From NCBI GenBank assembly GCA_020746995.1, contig JAGPXD010000001.1, positions 682,001 to 746,000 on the forward strand: a stretch of 64,000 bases of DNA, written 5' to 3'. Position 1 is the stretch's first letter, and every line of letters starts with the position of its first letter. The notes under the pieces are model-generated. The model made no database searches and had not been told where the DNA came from. It saw only the letters and a list, made by a program, of their open reading frames with translations. Source of the DNA: Plectosphaerella cucumerina (taxonomy: Eukaryota > Ascomycota > Sordariomycetes > Glomerellales > Plectosphaerellaceae). Below, in pieces: positions 44,034 through 54,499 of this stretch. A program made the translations under genes and the position numbers.

Positions 44034-47000
44034 GATGTCTAGTTGCAGCGGAGACTGTTCTAGGTACGGAGGAAAAGATTCTGTGCCCGACAGGTTAGTG
44101 TTGAGCCTCAGGGCTTGGATATTTGGTGACATGATGGGCGAGAGAAAAGGCTAGAGAAGACGACGTGTGCTTGAGGAAATGAAAAACAGTGATGATGGAT
44201 GAAGTGATGCCAGAAGAGATGTGAAGGGCCGGACGACAAGACATCTAAATACGAAGACGGCCATGGCAACGACCTCGTGTCCTGGAGATCGCGATGGCCC
44301 AGGCCACCGGAGCCGATAAGGGGATGACCGCAGTCTGATCCCGTCGACTTCCAACTTTGGATCGACGGGGAAGACACGCGACTGTCAAAGCGACGTCTGA
44401 TGTTGCCCGTGCCTGGGACTTGGGCGCGTCGCACCGGGGAAGTGTACCGGACACACAAGATAGTGCTCCCGCTGAAGCTCCAGCGGGCGGTATCTGGGGC
44501 CGAGACGCCAGTGGACAAGGACCAGGCCAGGGGGCGTGTTTGCAAGCCAGGAACAGCGGATTGAGCCGTCTGTTCACCGCCTCGCGACTGGGGACAACAA
44601 AGAAGGCGGTATTGATAAGGGAAGATTTGCAGGGACCCGAGAGGATTGCAGATGGAAAGATGCAGATTGCAGCGAAGGGGCTGGACGAACCTTGTGGTGT
44701 GTCTCGACCTGGCTCGAAAGAACAGGGCTGAGAAGGTGCTGGCGGTACGGGAGAGGCGAAGGGCCTAGGTCGTATCGGCAGTTCGTGTTTGTTTGTTGAC
44801 TGTAGCTGAAGACGGCACTAAAACAAGGTTGGCGAGACTTCTGGGCGTGTCGTGTCAACCGGTGTTGTGACGCCGGGAAGAGGACTCGAGATGCGACGGT
44901 CAAGGGACAAATGCGGTGGTGTCGATCTAGTGGCGGGGTACCTTTTGTTCCAGGTGAGTAGCCGGCGCGAGATAAGGGCAGTTTGAGCGGGCGCTGGAAA
45001 GCGGCAGATGTTCGCGTCGGGCGGGCAACCGAAAGGAAGAGTGGAGAAGATGGGTGTGTGTGAGATGGGCAAGACAAGCAATGCGAAGTTGCTGGCTGGC
45101 GAATTCTTAAGGAGAATCTTACTTCGATGATCGTGGGTGTGTGACGACGCTGTCCTGTCAGGTACCGGGTTCCGTGCAGCTCGTTCCTGGCAAGGCAGGC
45201 TTCTTTTTTCGGGAGAGAAGGGGTGAGATTGCAGGGGTAGTCCCGGGCAATTCTTGGTCAATTGGCGGCGATGTGGAGGCGGAGGGTTACGAAGGGGCAA
45301 AGTCGACTCTGGCGAGCACAGCCATCCGACAGAACCGGAAGAGCAGGTGACCTGTTTGAACAGTGGGCGCGTGGGCGGTGGAGGAGGAGCCAAGAGGCCG
45401 CCGAAGCCTGGGGCTATCGGGCTATTCGCGGCTGTCTCGGTGTCAGCGAGTCTGGACGGTTCACGTCGGGATGCCCCTCCGGCAGAGCGCCTGAAGGGAG
45501 CCAAAGCAGAGCCCGTCTGGGCCCCTGGTGTACAGGCAAGGTCCGCCGGGGGTGGCGGACCATCGCAGCAGCGTGTGTGTGTTGCCGGCACTGCACAGGG
45601 GCGTAGACGGAAGGGCCAGGCACAGCATAGCACTCACGAGTATGAAAGGGGAGCGGGCGTTGCTGCACGCGAGTGACACACCGAGGAGATAAGGGACCTC
45701 TTCGGGACTGGATGAGAAAGAAGGCGAAAGAGACGATCTCTCGGGTTCTTATCTCTGCTGACGGCACTTGGTTGCGCGAAACGGCTGAAAATAGAGTCAG
45801 CACTTGGACAACTGGCCGGGGAACGCGGGGCTGAGCTGAGGCAGCGACAGGGCAACAGGGCTGGACGCTCAACATGAGGCTGAAAGCGGCCAGCCAGCCA
45901 ACAGCTCACCGGCACGAAAGGGTGGTTTCGTACCTGAAGGAGGAGAGGACGGGTTGATGACGTCGATCTGATAACAACGACGACTCTTGAGTGTGGACAA
46001 GTTGTTGATGAGTCCAACAGGGGAAGAGATGGGAGAGGATGAAATGGGGGTGAAGATGACTTCTTGACTACCACGAAACACGTAACACCCACGAAGAAGA
46101 GCGGCAGCCAGAGCCTTTTGTACTCGGGGCCCGAGAATGATGGAAGAGCTTCAGAAAAATTCAAACCACGACACACAAACCCAGCTGTCTGGTCGTTCCT
46201 TCCCGAGATGCCCAGCCAAAAGGTACGTACCTCTCTCGCCTGGGGTACGTACCCAGGTACCGTACGGTGGGCACGGTACCTTCCCAGGGCCCCTCCTCCG
46301 CATCCGCCCTGAAAACGGTGTTGGCCTTGCTTGACCTGACACGGTCCAAGTCCACGCCCCCCTCCTCACCCCTCCGTCTCTGTCTCCGTTGCCCGCCTCC
46401 GTCTCGGCGGGTCCCCACCTAGAGTTTGTTGCGTAAGACCAGGCGGCTCTCGTGCAAGATTTGGGAGCACAGAAAAAATGCCCCGATCACGATGGATGAC
46501 TTCACCTGCAGCAACATGGGGCAGCTATTACCAAACGAAAACTCGCCAAACCGCTTCGGGGTGCGGGCGCCATTGGCGGATACCTCACCCCTCTTCGTAC
46601 CTGAACGCTCCTGCCCTGTCGTGCGAAAAACCGGGCTGCCACATGGGGGATTCTGGAACGTCAATGGGCGGCGGGCGGTGCTGCGGGCGGGCGTTGGGGC
46701 TTGAGGTTCTCTGCCGGTACTTGTGGCGTAGCTGTTGGCCCGCTCGTGGCGATCTGTACCCTTTCGCTACATTAGCGGTACCCGTTTTCTGGGGGAGCAG
46801 GAGGGGCACCGGGCTTCTTTTAGTTTTCCTTGCATCTTGGGAAGGTGGACCCGGCTATTCGAGGTCTTCGGTGCAGGCAGGTGCCCCAAGGAAGAAGAAC
46901 TCAGGAAGGTGCCAAACGGCCTTGCTGAGTTTTTCATGGCCAACGACGGCGTTGGAAGGTCGAGACGAAAACAGCACAGGTTGTCCACTCTGGTGCGTCT

Positions 47001-47145
47001 GCAACGACTGCCAACACTCGCAATCCCATTATCGTCTCTTCTCAAGCATGTCCCGTGCGCGCGCCATCAGCTGCCGTTTTGGCGGTCTGGACACACTGGC
47101 CACAAAACGGACACCCGACCGTGCCACACCACAAGCTGCCCAGTG

Positions 47146-47172
47146 CACCAGCACCAGCACCAGCACCAGCAC
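47146..47172 (+). repeat. (CACCAG)n microsatellite
   Basis: About four and a half copies of the hexamer CACCAG in the gene-poor region. Confidence 0.8.
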
Positions 47173-48930
47173 CGTCACCGTCCATTCCCCCGCGTCGGCC
47201 TACCGTCCAGCGTCAGGTTCGTCTGGGGCAAATCGACACCATCCAGAGCTCGAGGACGGCCCCGGCCCGGCAGCCTCCCGGTCTCCAGCACAGGGCCAGC
47301 GGCTCCGGTCGGTCACCAGACCCTCTTCCCGCCGGCGCACCTCGATAGAAAGCAAGCTCCCTTGCGAACCAGCAGACGAGTCATCACGGGTCATGCCCTC
47401 GCCAGCGTGCCTGGCCAGGCCAGCCAGCTCATCGTCGCCATCGTCGCCATGGTCAACCTCTGGTCCAACCCCAGACAACCCAAGCCGCACACCCCTCCCC
47501 CCAGCTTCGGGCTCCCGTTCGCCATCCGCCCAACAATCAACAAATATCACATTTGCGTCTCGTGACGATCCACGGGCCACTCGGAGGTCAAAGGACCCAG
47601 GTCTCACCCTGGCGCCCGGCATGTCCGCCGGTCCACTTTGCCCCGCGACCTGGGCGCGCCGGGCGCCGAGAGGGGTCTAGCGATGTCACGACAGGGACGG
47701 ACGGTGCTGGCTTCAGGCCGGCCTGGAGTGCTGGATGCTTGACGCCGGAGAAAACGGTGTACTGGCACAGCAGAGACTGCCCGACTACCCTCCCGCGGAC
47801 AGGCTGTTCTACGCGGACAGAAGACAAGAATAGGGGTGAAACTTTACGGGCAAGCTTTCACCCCTCACCGGCCATGCGTTTCCATTACCCCCTCATTACC
47901 CCCAGCTTTCGCCGTCTCGGACCTGGGGGCCCGTCGTCGTTGTTTCCATTACCCCCAGATTACTTGATGGTGCATGGCCGCCGGCATCACGCAAGGCACG
48001 CAAGCACGCAATCACAGCTTTCGTTCGCGCCCCTCGGCCATGCGATCCGACCGACTGGACTCTCCCGCCCCTCCGTGTGCCACGGCTGCCCATGGGACAC
48101 GATCGACTGCCCTGATTGGCATACGACCCTGATGCCGCCGCCGATGCAAGAAAATCCTGCGGCGGGGCAATAACAGTGGCCCTGGGGCAGCACCACCACA
48201 TCCACAGCGCCAGACAGGCCTTGACCGGGCCGGCCCACCAACTGACCGAGAAGAAACACTCCGCGATGCAGGACCTGACGATCCAACCGACGACACACCG
48301 GACTGGATGTACCTTTTGGCATCAGGGTACCGACTCCATCCCTTGCGGCCGCTGCCCCAGCTCTGACCGCTCAGCTCGAGCACGGTTATGGGGAAAGGTA
48401 CCATGAATCCACCATAGCTCGTCATGTCAGACGTGTCGTCGACGGGTCTTGAGTTTGGCCTTCAAGGTTCTCAACAAGAATCGATACTCACAGCCATCCA
48501 ATGCCAAAAGGCACCGGGACAGCACCGGTGACCTCGTCCCATCATGCCCATGCCTGTCCGCCTGTCGTGTCCCGACATCCAGGCCGTTTCATCCGAACAG
48601 TTCAAGCACGGAATCCCTCGGGCACGTCTTGCAAAAAATGGGCAAGACACATCACAGAAGACACCAGAGGTTGATCGACCTGCACATTCCACCCTAGCGC
48701 CAGAGCTGCGCAGCCTAACGGCAGGGCATTTCTGGGGAAAGAGAGCCTAGAACGGGGACCTTGAGCGAACGAGGAGTCACATCGGATCGCTGCTAATTTT
48801 GCCCATCCCCTGCTGGGCTGCTTCCCCCGGCCCACCGCCCAGGGACCCGGCGCCCGCGCGGCGCTGCTCGTCTGCTGCTCCCGTCATCGTGTAGCAGGGT
48901 CACGAAACTGGGGTCTCGACAAGGACAGCA

Positions 48931-48951
48931 GACGAAGACGACGACGACGAC
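48931..48951 (+). repeat. (GAC)n microsatellite
   Basis: An imperfect GAC repeat (GACGAAGAC then four GAC units) in the gene-poor region. Confidence 0.75.
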
Positions 48952-50500
48952 AATAGACAATGCACCGCCACGCGCCCCAGGAAAAACTCAGACTGTCAAG
49001 TGCTGTCCCCCTCTTTCCCGCCCCTGGGTTGGCAGGGTTCATGCGAGGTCACGATGCCCTCGACTCATCTCCCCCGGCCGCTGCGTGACGCGTTTTGGAA
49101 CCGGCGAGTCCACGATGGCTTCGTTTCGGCGCTCTCGGGGACGCATCTCCATCCACACCCCCCTAGCTTCCCGTCGTCGCACCGCACCTCACCGCTCCTC
49201 CACCCGCTTGTCAGTGGCCACGGCCCAAGCCAACTAAGGAGCTGAGGCCACCACGTGCCTGGTTGTCACGCAAAGAAGAAATGATGCCCGTTCATTCCAG
49301 TCACGATGTTTGAAGCCTCAGGGACACAACGGTTTGGGGCTGTTGAGATCGGCCTGCCTAGAGCTCTTCCCCTGATGGCTACCCGCTAAAGGTTCCATCG
49401 CTGACACATCGCGCCGTCTGCTGATCACGGCTGGCGTGCCGCCCGGGGAATCCGGGGGAGATGGGCGAAGCCGTCGCCGTGGTGAGAGCAGCTGATGTGT
49501 CGCGGCAGCTGGCACGTCTTGGGGTTCCCCGGCGACCGACGGAGTGCCGTCTCCGCCCGTGTCTTCGAGGGGACACCCCGAGTCGAGTCGCCTTCTCGAT
49601 CTTGCTTCCCCATGGCACCGGCATCTCCCGGCGTCTTCTGCCCGGTTTTCGGGGCGGAACGGGACTTTCCAAGATTCACGACGACTCGGAGCAGCTTGCC
49701 GAGTGGGGACCGGCCACGGAGGGTGTAGATGAGGAGGCCGAAGTCTGCGAAAGCCTCCGGCGGGCATTTTCGGGCATCGGGAATCTGGAGGTGAACGCCT
49801 GCACTGCAATGCACGAAGCCACCTGGTGGATGGGACCTCGACGGATCCCACACAGCGAGGAGTAACACCTCTGATACCACCCCAACCACCTGCCAGCAAA
49901 GGAAGCTCGGCCCCCCTCGTACTGACGATAGCTTCCTCCCGCCGGATGCAGTCCTCGTGCACATGGATCGTCAGAGTTTTCACACCCGCCCGACCAACAA
50001 GGACCAACGTCTTATCGAAACTCACGATCCGCTGGAAAAGGAAGCCGGCCGGGCTCACTGCAGCATCAGGGCGATCCTAGTGGGTGCCTCGCCCCGCTGG
50101 CCCCCTTACGAACCCCGTTTCTGGATCCAGGTACATGTACCGTCTGCCCCGCCCCCTCCTCCCTTCGAAGCAACGCTCGGCAAAACGTCCAGACGCCGAT
50201 AGAAGACGGTGGGTGGACTGTGACCAAGGAGACGCGCGCCTCAGCGGGACAGGAGTGGGCTCCGCCAATGAGGGGATTGCAGACAACCATCAAGTGCCGC
50301 AGACTATCATCATGCCATGACGTTTGTGACTTCATACCTTGCGCCTCTATTCTTGGGACCGGTACGGCCGCTGCGTATCCATTTTCTCATTCTTTGCGGG
50401 CCAAGTCGCCAACACGAACTGCATCCGCGGCAGCACTGATTGTCGGAGGAGACGGAACCCCGCATCATACGATTCGTCATCGGCAGCCCCGGACCCCGAT

Positions 50501-51964
50501 ATGGCCGCATCGAAGCCCACGAGGCAGGATGCCGTGGACAGGGACAGTGGCGACGCCCTCAGTTGGCTCCGAAAGGAGTTTGTCATACCCACCAAGGCCG
50601 AGGTCACGAGCAGCAAGCTCCCGTCGGGTATGCCTCCAGCCCCCGACCGGCGGATGTCGAGTATGACTGATGGCCCCGCAGCATCCAAAGGTGTTGATGC
50701 CTCTGCCGATGGCACATCGTGCATCTACCTCTGCGGCAACTCCCTCGGCCTGCAGCCCAAGCGCACAGCGACTCGGATCCGGCAGTACCTCGACACCTGG
50801 GCCACTCAGGGCGTGCAGGGCCACTTCAAGCCTCTCGAGGGCTCGCCGCTGCCGACATGGCTCGATGTTGATGCTGAGGCGGCCAGGCTCATGGCCCCGA
50901 TCCTGGGCGCCAAGACCTCCGAGGTGGCCGTGATGCAGACCTTGACGGCCAACCTGCACCTGCTCATGTCAGCCTTCTACAAGCCAGACCGAGCCGGCCG
51001 GCACAAGATCCTCCTCGAGAGCAAGGCGTTTCCGAGTGACCACTTCGCCGTGGAGACGCACATCCGACACCATGGCCTTGACCCCGCCGAGTCCATGATG
51101 TGCATCGACCCCGCGTTGCCAGGATCGCCCCTGCTGACTACGGATCACATACTGGAGGTCATCGCTCGCCATGCCCACGATACCGCCCTCTTACTACTGC
51201 CGGGAATCCAGTTCTACACGGGCCAGCTCCTGGACATCCCGGCTATCACTTCCTTCGCACGCCAACAAGGTATCTTCGTCATCTGGGATCTTGCCCACGC
51301 CGCAGGCAATGCGACACTCTCGTTGCACGAGTGGGACGTGGACGCGGCGGCCTGGTGCTCGTACAAGTACCTCAACGGCGGGCCCGGGTGCATCGCGTCC
51401 CTTTTCGTGCACGAGCGCCACACGGAGGTGACAACCTCCGCTACGGACCCGGACTCGGCAGCTGGCTACGTCAACCGGCTTGCCGGGTGGTGGGGCAACG
51501 ACAAGTCGTCCCGGTTCCGGATGGAAAACAAATTCCACCCGGTGCCCGGAGCGGCCGGGTTCCAGTTGAGTAACCCGAGCGTGTTGGACACGACGGCGCT
51601 TTGTGCGTCACTTGAGGTTTTCGAGGAGGCCGGCGGTATGCCTGCTCTCCGGGCCAGGTCTTTCCGGCTGACGGCCTTCTTGGAGGAGCTCCTCGACGGG
51701 ATGCCGGCCGACCTTCGCGACATGTACGAGATCATCACGCCGCGAGATCCCGGTCAGAGGGGTGCTCAGCTGAGCTTGCTGTTGCATGGCGACGGTACCT
51801 TGGATACAGTCATGGAGGAGTTCACGCGGGCGGGTGTCATTGTTGACGAGCGGCGGCCGAACGTGGTCCGGGTGGCTCCGGCACCGCTGTACAACACGTT
51901 CGCTGACTGCTACGACTTTGTGGAGGCGTTCAGCGCGGCACTCAAAGTGGTCAGGCGGGCGTGA
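50501..51964 (+). CDS. BNA5: Kynureninase
   Basis: A single exon of 487 residues from the ATG at 50501 (MAASKPTRQ); the frame is open further upstream but without an ATG. PLP fold type I landmarks are IYLCGNSLGLQPKR, VAVMQTLTANLHLLM, the Asp in FVIWDLAHAAGN that pairs with the cofactor ring nitrogen, and the Schiff-base lysine in WCSYKYLNGGPG. RLAGWWGND and RFRMENKFHPVPGAAGFQLSNPS are typical of kynureninase. It converts kynurenine to anthranilate and 3-hydroxykynurenine to 3-hydroxyanthranilate, in tryptophan breakdown and NAD synthesis. It is tail-to-tail with an MFS transporter, 42 bp apart. Fungi often have several paralogues, some in metabolite clusters. Confidence 0.95.
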   Translation: MAASKPTRQDAVDRDSGDALSWLRKEFVIPTKAEVTSSKLPSGMPPAPDRRMSSMTDGPAASKGVDASADGTSCIYLCGNSLGLQPKRTATRIRQYLDTWATQGVQGHFKPLEGSPLPTWLDVDAEAARLMAPILGAKTSEVAVMQTLTANLHLLMSAFYKPDRAGRHKILLESKAFPSDHFAVETHIRHHGLDPAESMMCIDPALPGSPLLTTDHILEVIARHAHDTALLLLPGIQFYTGQLLDIPAITSFARQQGIFVIWDLAHAAGNATLSLHEWDVDAAAWCSYKYLNGGPGCIASLFVHERHTEVTTSATDPDSAAGYVNRLAGWWGNDKSSRFRMENKFHPVPGAAGFQLSNPSVLDTTALCASLEVFEEAGGMPALRARSFRLTAFLEELLDGMPADLRDMYEIITPRDPGQRGAQLSLLLHGDGTLDTVMEEFTRAGVIVDERRPNVVRVAPAPLYNTFADCYDFVEAFSAALKVVRRA

Positions 51965-52006
51965 ATCTAACAAGCTCTATTATTTTCATTCTACTCCAGG
52001 ACCCGT

Positions 52007-53365
52007 CTACCATTTTGTGCGCAGGTTGCGATCACAGAGCACCCTTGCCACGGCCATTAGCACTCCTGCCCCCGTCATGGTGCAGCCCGCGAAGACGATG
52101 AGGTTCCTGAACTCCGTTTCCGTGCCATCCCGGATGAAGGCGCCGCCGATGGGCGTGCCTGTGAAGACGCCAATGGCGCCGAGGCTGAAGAAGGCCCCCA
52201 GTCTGGCGCCGATGTGCTTGTCGGGGGAGATGCGGGCGACGACCGAGGGGACGACGCTGATGAAGATGCCGGAGCAGAAGCCATACAGGCAGGCGAATGT
52301 GACGATCAAGGCGACGCTCCGTGCGAGAAGCCACATTGTGAGACAGAGGAGGCCGGCGACGAGGGTCATGGGGTAGAGGAGGTTCAGGCCGCCGATGCGG
52401 TCGGCGATGAGGCCGCCAAAGACACGACCGAAGAAGCTGGAGCCGTTGATGAGGGGGAGGAGGTAGCTCCCGATGCTGGCGGTGGGGTGGTAGAACCGCA
52501 GGAAGGCCTCGATGAAGTTGTAGGGGACGTAGAGGCCCAGGTTTCCGACGACCATGGCGAAGGCGAGGACGGCGTATCTTGGGTCCTTGAAACCGCGGAA
52601 GTCGAGAATGTCGCGCGCGGAGCGCAGGGGTCCGCGGCCTTGGGAGGTGGAGCGGGTGAGGAAGACGGCGAGGGTGTAGCAAACCAGGAACAGCAGGGCG
52701 GCGAGACGGACGGACCAGGCGAAGCCGAGGCGGGGGACGAGGCGGGAGAACATGATGGGGAAGCAGACGCCGCCGGCGGAGCTGCCGCCGGCGACGACGC
52801 CCATGGCCAGGGCGCGGTTGCGGCGGAAGTGCTGGCCCGTAACGGCCAGGGCGGTCTGGGTGCCGAAGGAGACGGTGAGGCCGAAGAGGAGGCCTTGGCT
52901 GAGGAAGTGCTGCCAGACGCGGTTGGGCTGGGCGAAGGAGAGGCCGATGCAGGAGATTATGGCGCCGGTCGCGCCGCCGAGGTAGAGGCGCTGGGGGCGT
53001 TGGGTCAGTATCTAGTTGTGTTAGATGGAGGATGAGGAGGGACGAACCTTGGGTCCGTACGCGTCGAAGAGCACGCCGGTGATGGGTCCGACGAGGTACA
53101 TCAGACCCAGCTGGAGGGAGCCGATCAGGGCGACGAGAGAGGGGGGGTAGGATTGGAGCTGGTGCTTGGCGTAATAGTCTTGGAAGAAACCGAAGCCTGT
53201 CATGAAACCGAAGCAGACGAAGTAGACGAGGAAGGAGCCGGCGACGGTGAGCCAGGCGTCGAGGGTGTGTTCTGACGGAACGGGGCCGGAGTCGGAAGCG
53301 GCTTCGGCATCGGCGTCGGCAGCGGGGCCGGGGCCGGCGGGGTGGTTCTCGGTCTCGTCTTTCAT
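52007..53365 (-). CDS. MFS transporter, monocarboxylate-porter type
   Basis: Two exons (53365-53048 and 52990-52007) give 433 residues and about 12 membrane helices. An acidic, disordered N-terminus (residues 1-35) comes first, then the first helix with AWLTVAGSFLVYFVCFGFMTGFGFFQDYY, typical of the fungal MCT-like group. After it come a loop with GPITGVLFDAYGPKR, GVVAGGSSAGGVCFP in the fourth and fifth helices, and NGSSFFGRVFGGLIADRIG in the second half (the MFS repeat motif). The intron has branch TACTGAC and acceptor CCCCAG. The substrate is unknown, but the tight convergent pairing with kynureninase makes a kynurenine-pathway compound, such as anthranilate, a reasonable guess. Confidence 0.9.
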
Positions 53366-54499
53366 GATGACGGATACCTTGAACTACCTGGGAGAATGCT
53401 CACTTGTTTGTCTTGATATCCGGCCTGGGGGAGATATCTCGAGGCCCGCGAGGGATGGCGAAGACTTTTAAGCATCTTGCGACTTTCGGACGGGGGTGGA
53501 TTGGTCCAATCAGGGGGGAGGCCGGTGGTCGGGGACTTGCCTTTCTGGGCTCGCCGAAGACGACCCCCCTTGCATTTGTTGCCGAAGCTCAGACGGCGGC
53601 TGAAAAGTCGATTAGCTAGAGGGGGGATTTGTAATGTTCAGCATCGTGAGTCAACGGGCAATGATGGTGTTGAGGGTTGCTGCTCGATACATGTGGTTTA
53701 AGAAGCATTAGGTTAGGATTTGTTTGGATTTGGGATTGGAATATTGTCTAAAGAAGCCAATTGCATGCGATCTGCACTTGATAGGCAAGGTGAAGTAATT
53801 GAATTGAGTCGGGATGGGCCAAATGGCAGCAAGCACAGCTTGATGATGGCCTCGGTCTCGGTTAGCCCGTAAAAAATCAGCCACATGTCAGCCACTCTCG
53901 TCAACCGCCACATCAAGCCTTACCTTCTGTGGCGGTGCGTGACAAACACCAAATCTGTCGCCCGCATCCCATCCTCACGTCACATCGCTTCTTCACATCC
54001 ATGTCCAACCCCCCCTCGGCCCTCGGGGCTTTCTCATCGGCCTCCCTCCCCCGAACCCCGCGACCACGGCTCTCCGCCGATAGATTGATTTCTCGCGCGG
54101 CTTTCCTTGGCAAAACCCCGTGATAGGACGCGCTTGATGAAGGGGCGCGACCTCCCCGGGGAATATGCCGCTTCAGGCGCACCCCGGACGCACTCCACGA
54201 TCGCGGGCTTTTTAGTATGCACCTCGTGGTAGCACTGCCGGCGTTCGAGTGCCCCGATCCAGGAGTGCCGGACCCATGGTTCCGCCAGGGCTTGACCTTG
54301 CATCTTGGCTTCGGGCTTGGGTTAGGGGACGTCTCATCGGGAGATGCGGAGATGAACAAGGACCGAACCCTGATGATGGGAGGGAGATTCCCCGGCCGGA
54401 GTAATGTGAGTTCGACACATTGAGCAGAGAGGTATATATCCCCGAGCATCATGTCCCCCTTTCTTCTCTCCGACGGCCTTCATCCGCACCCTGCCCATC
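53366..54499. other. Shared divergent promoter region
   Basis: 1.1 kb between the MFS transporter (minus) and the PL11 lyase (plus). It has a TATA box near 54433. No other gene was recognised. Confidence 0.5.
54433..54439 (+). promoter_or_regulatory. TATA box of the PL11 gene
   Basis: TATATAT lies 67 bp upstream of the ATG at 54500. Confidence 0.6.

Larger units (their letters stand above)
44034..50500. other. 6.5-kb gap with no supported gene
   Basis: This lies between the glutamate dehydrogenase and kynureninase starts, so it contains two divergent promoters. The part nearest the dehydrogenase (44.1-46.1 kb) is pyrimidine-rich on the minus strand, as in long fungal 5' leaders. GGTACC/GTACGTACC motifs cluster at 46220-46285. 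Frames of up to 400 residues (46478-47680, plus) and 271 residues (44818-45633, minus) are low-complexity, overlap frames on both strands and have no domain I recognise. Base composition is not AT-shifted, so there is no sign of RIP or an old transposon. A non-coding RNA or a poorly conserved gene cannot be excluded. Confidence 0.5.

Noticed and set aside
44818..45633. 271-residue open frame on the minus strand upstream of glutamate dehydrogenase
   Set aside because: Pro/Ser/Arg/Leu-rich translation of a pyrimidine-rich stretch, more likely leader or promoter sequence.
46478..47680. 400-residue open frame in the gene-poor region
   Set aside because: Arg/Ser/Pro-rich, with shorter frames overlapping on both strands, no domain, no signal peptide and no supporting splice pattern. 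Kept only as a question in the findings.
49318..50058. 246-residue open frame on the minus strand, with other frames across it
   Set aside because: Three overlapping frames on two strands of similar length and no recognisable motif; low stop density in GC-rich DNA explains it.
50339..50500. Upstream extension of kynureninase to 50339
   Set aside because: The extension has no ATG (it begins with TTG), and MAASKPTRQ at 50501 is a natural start.
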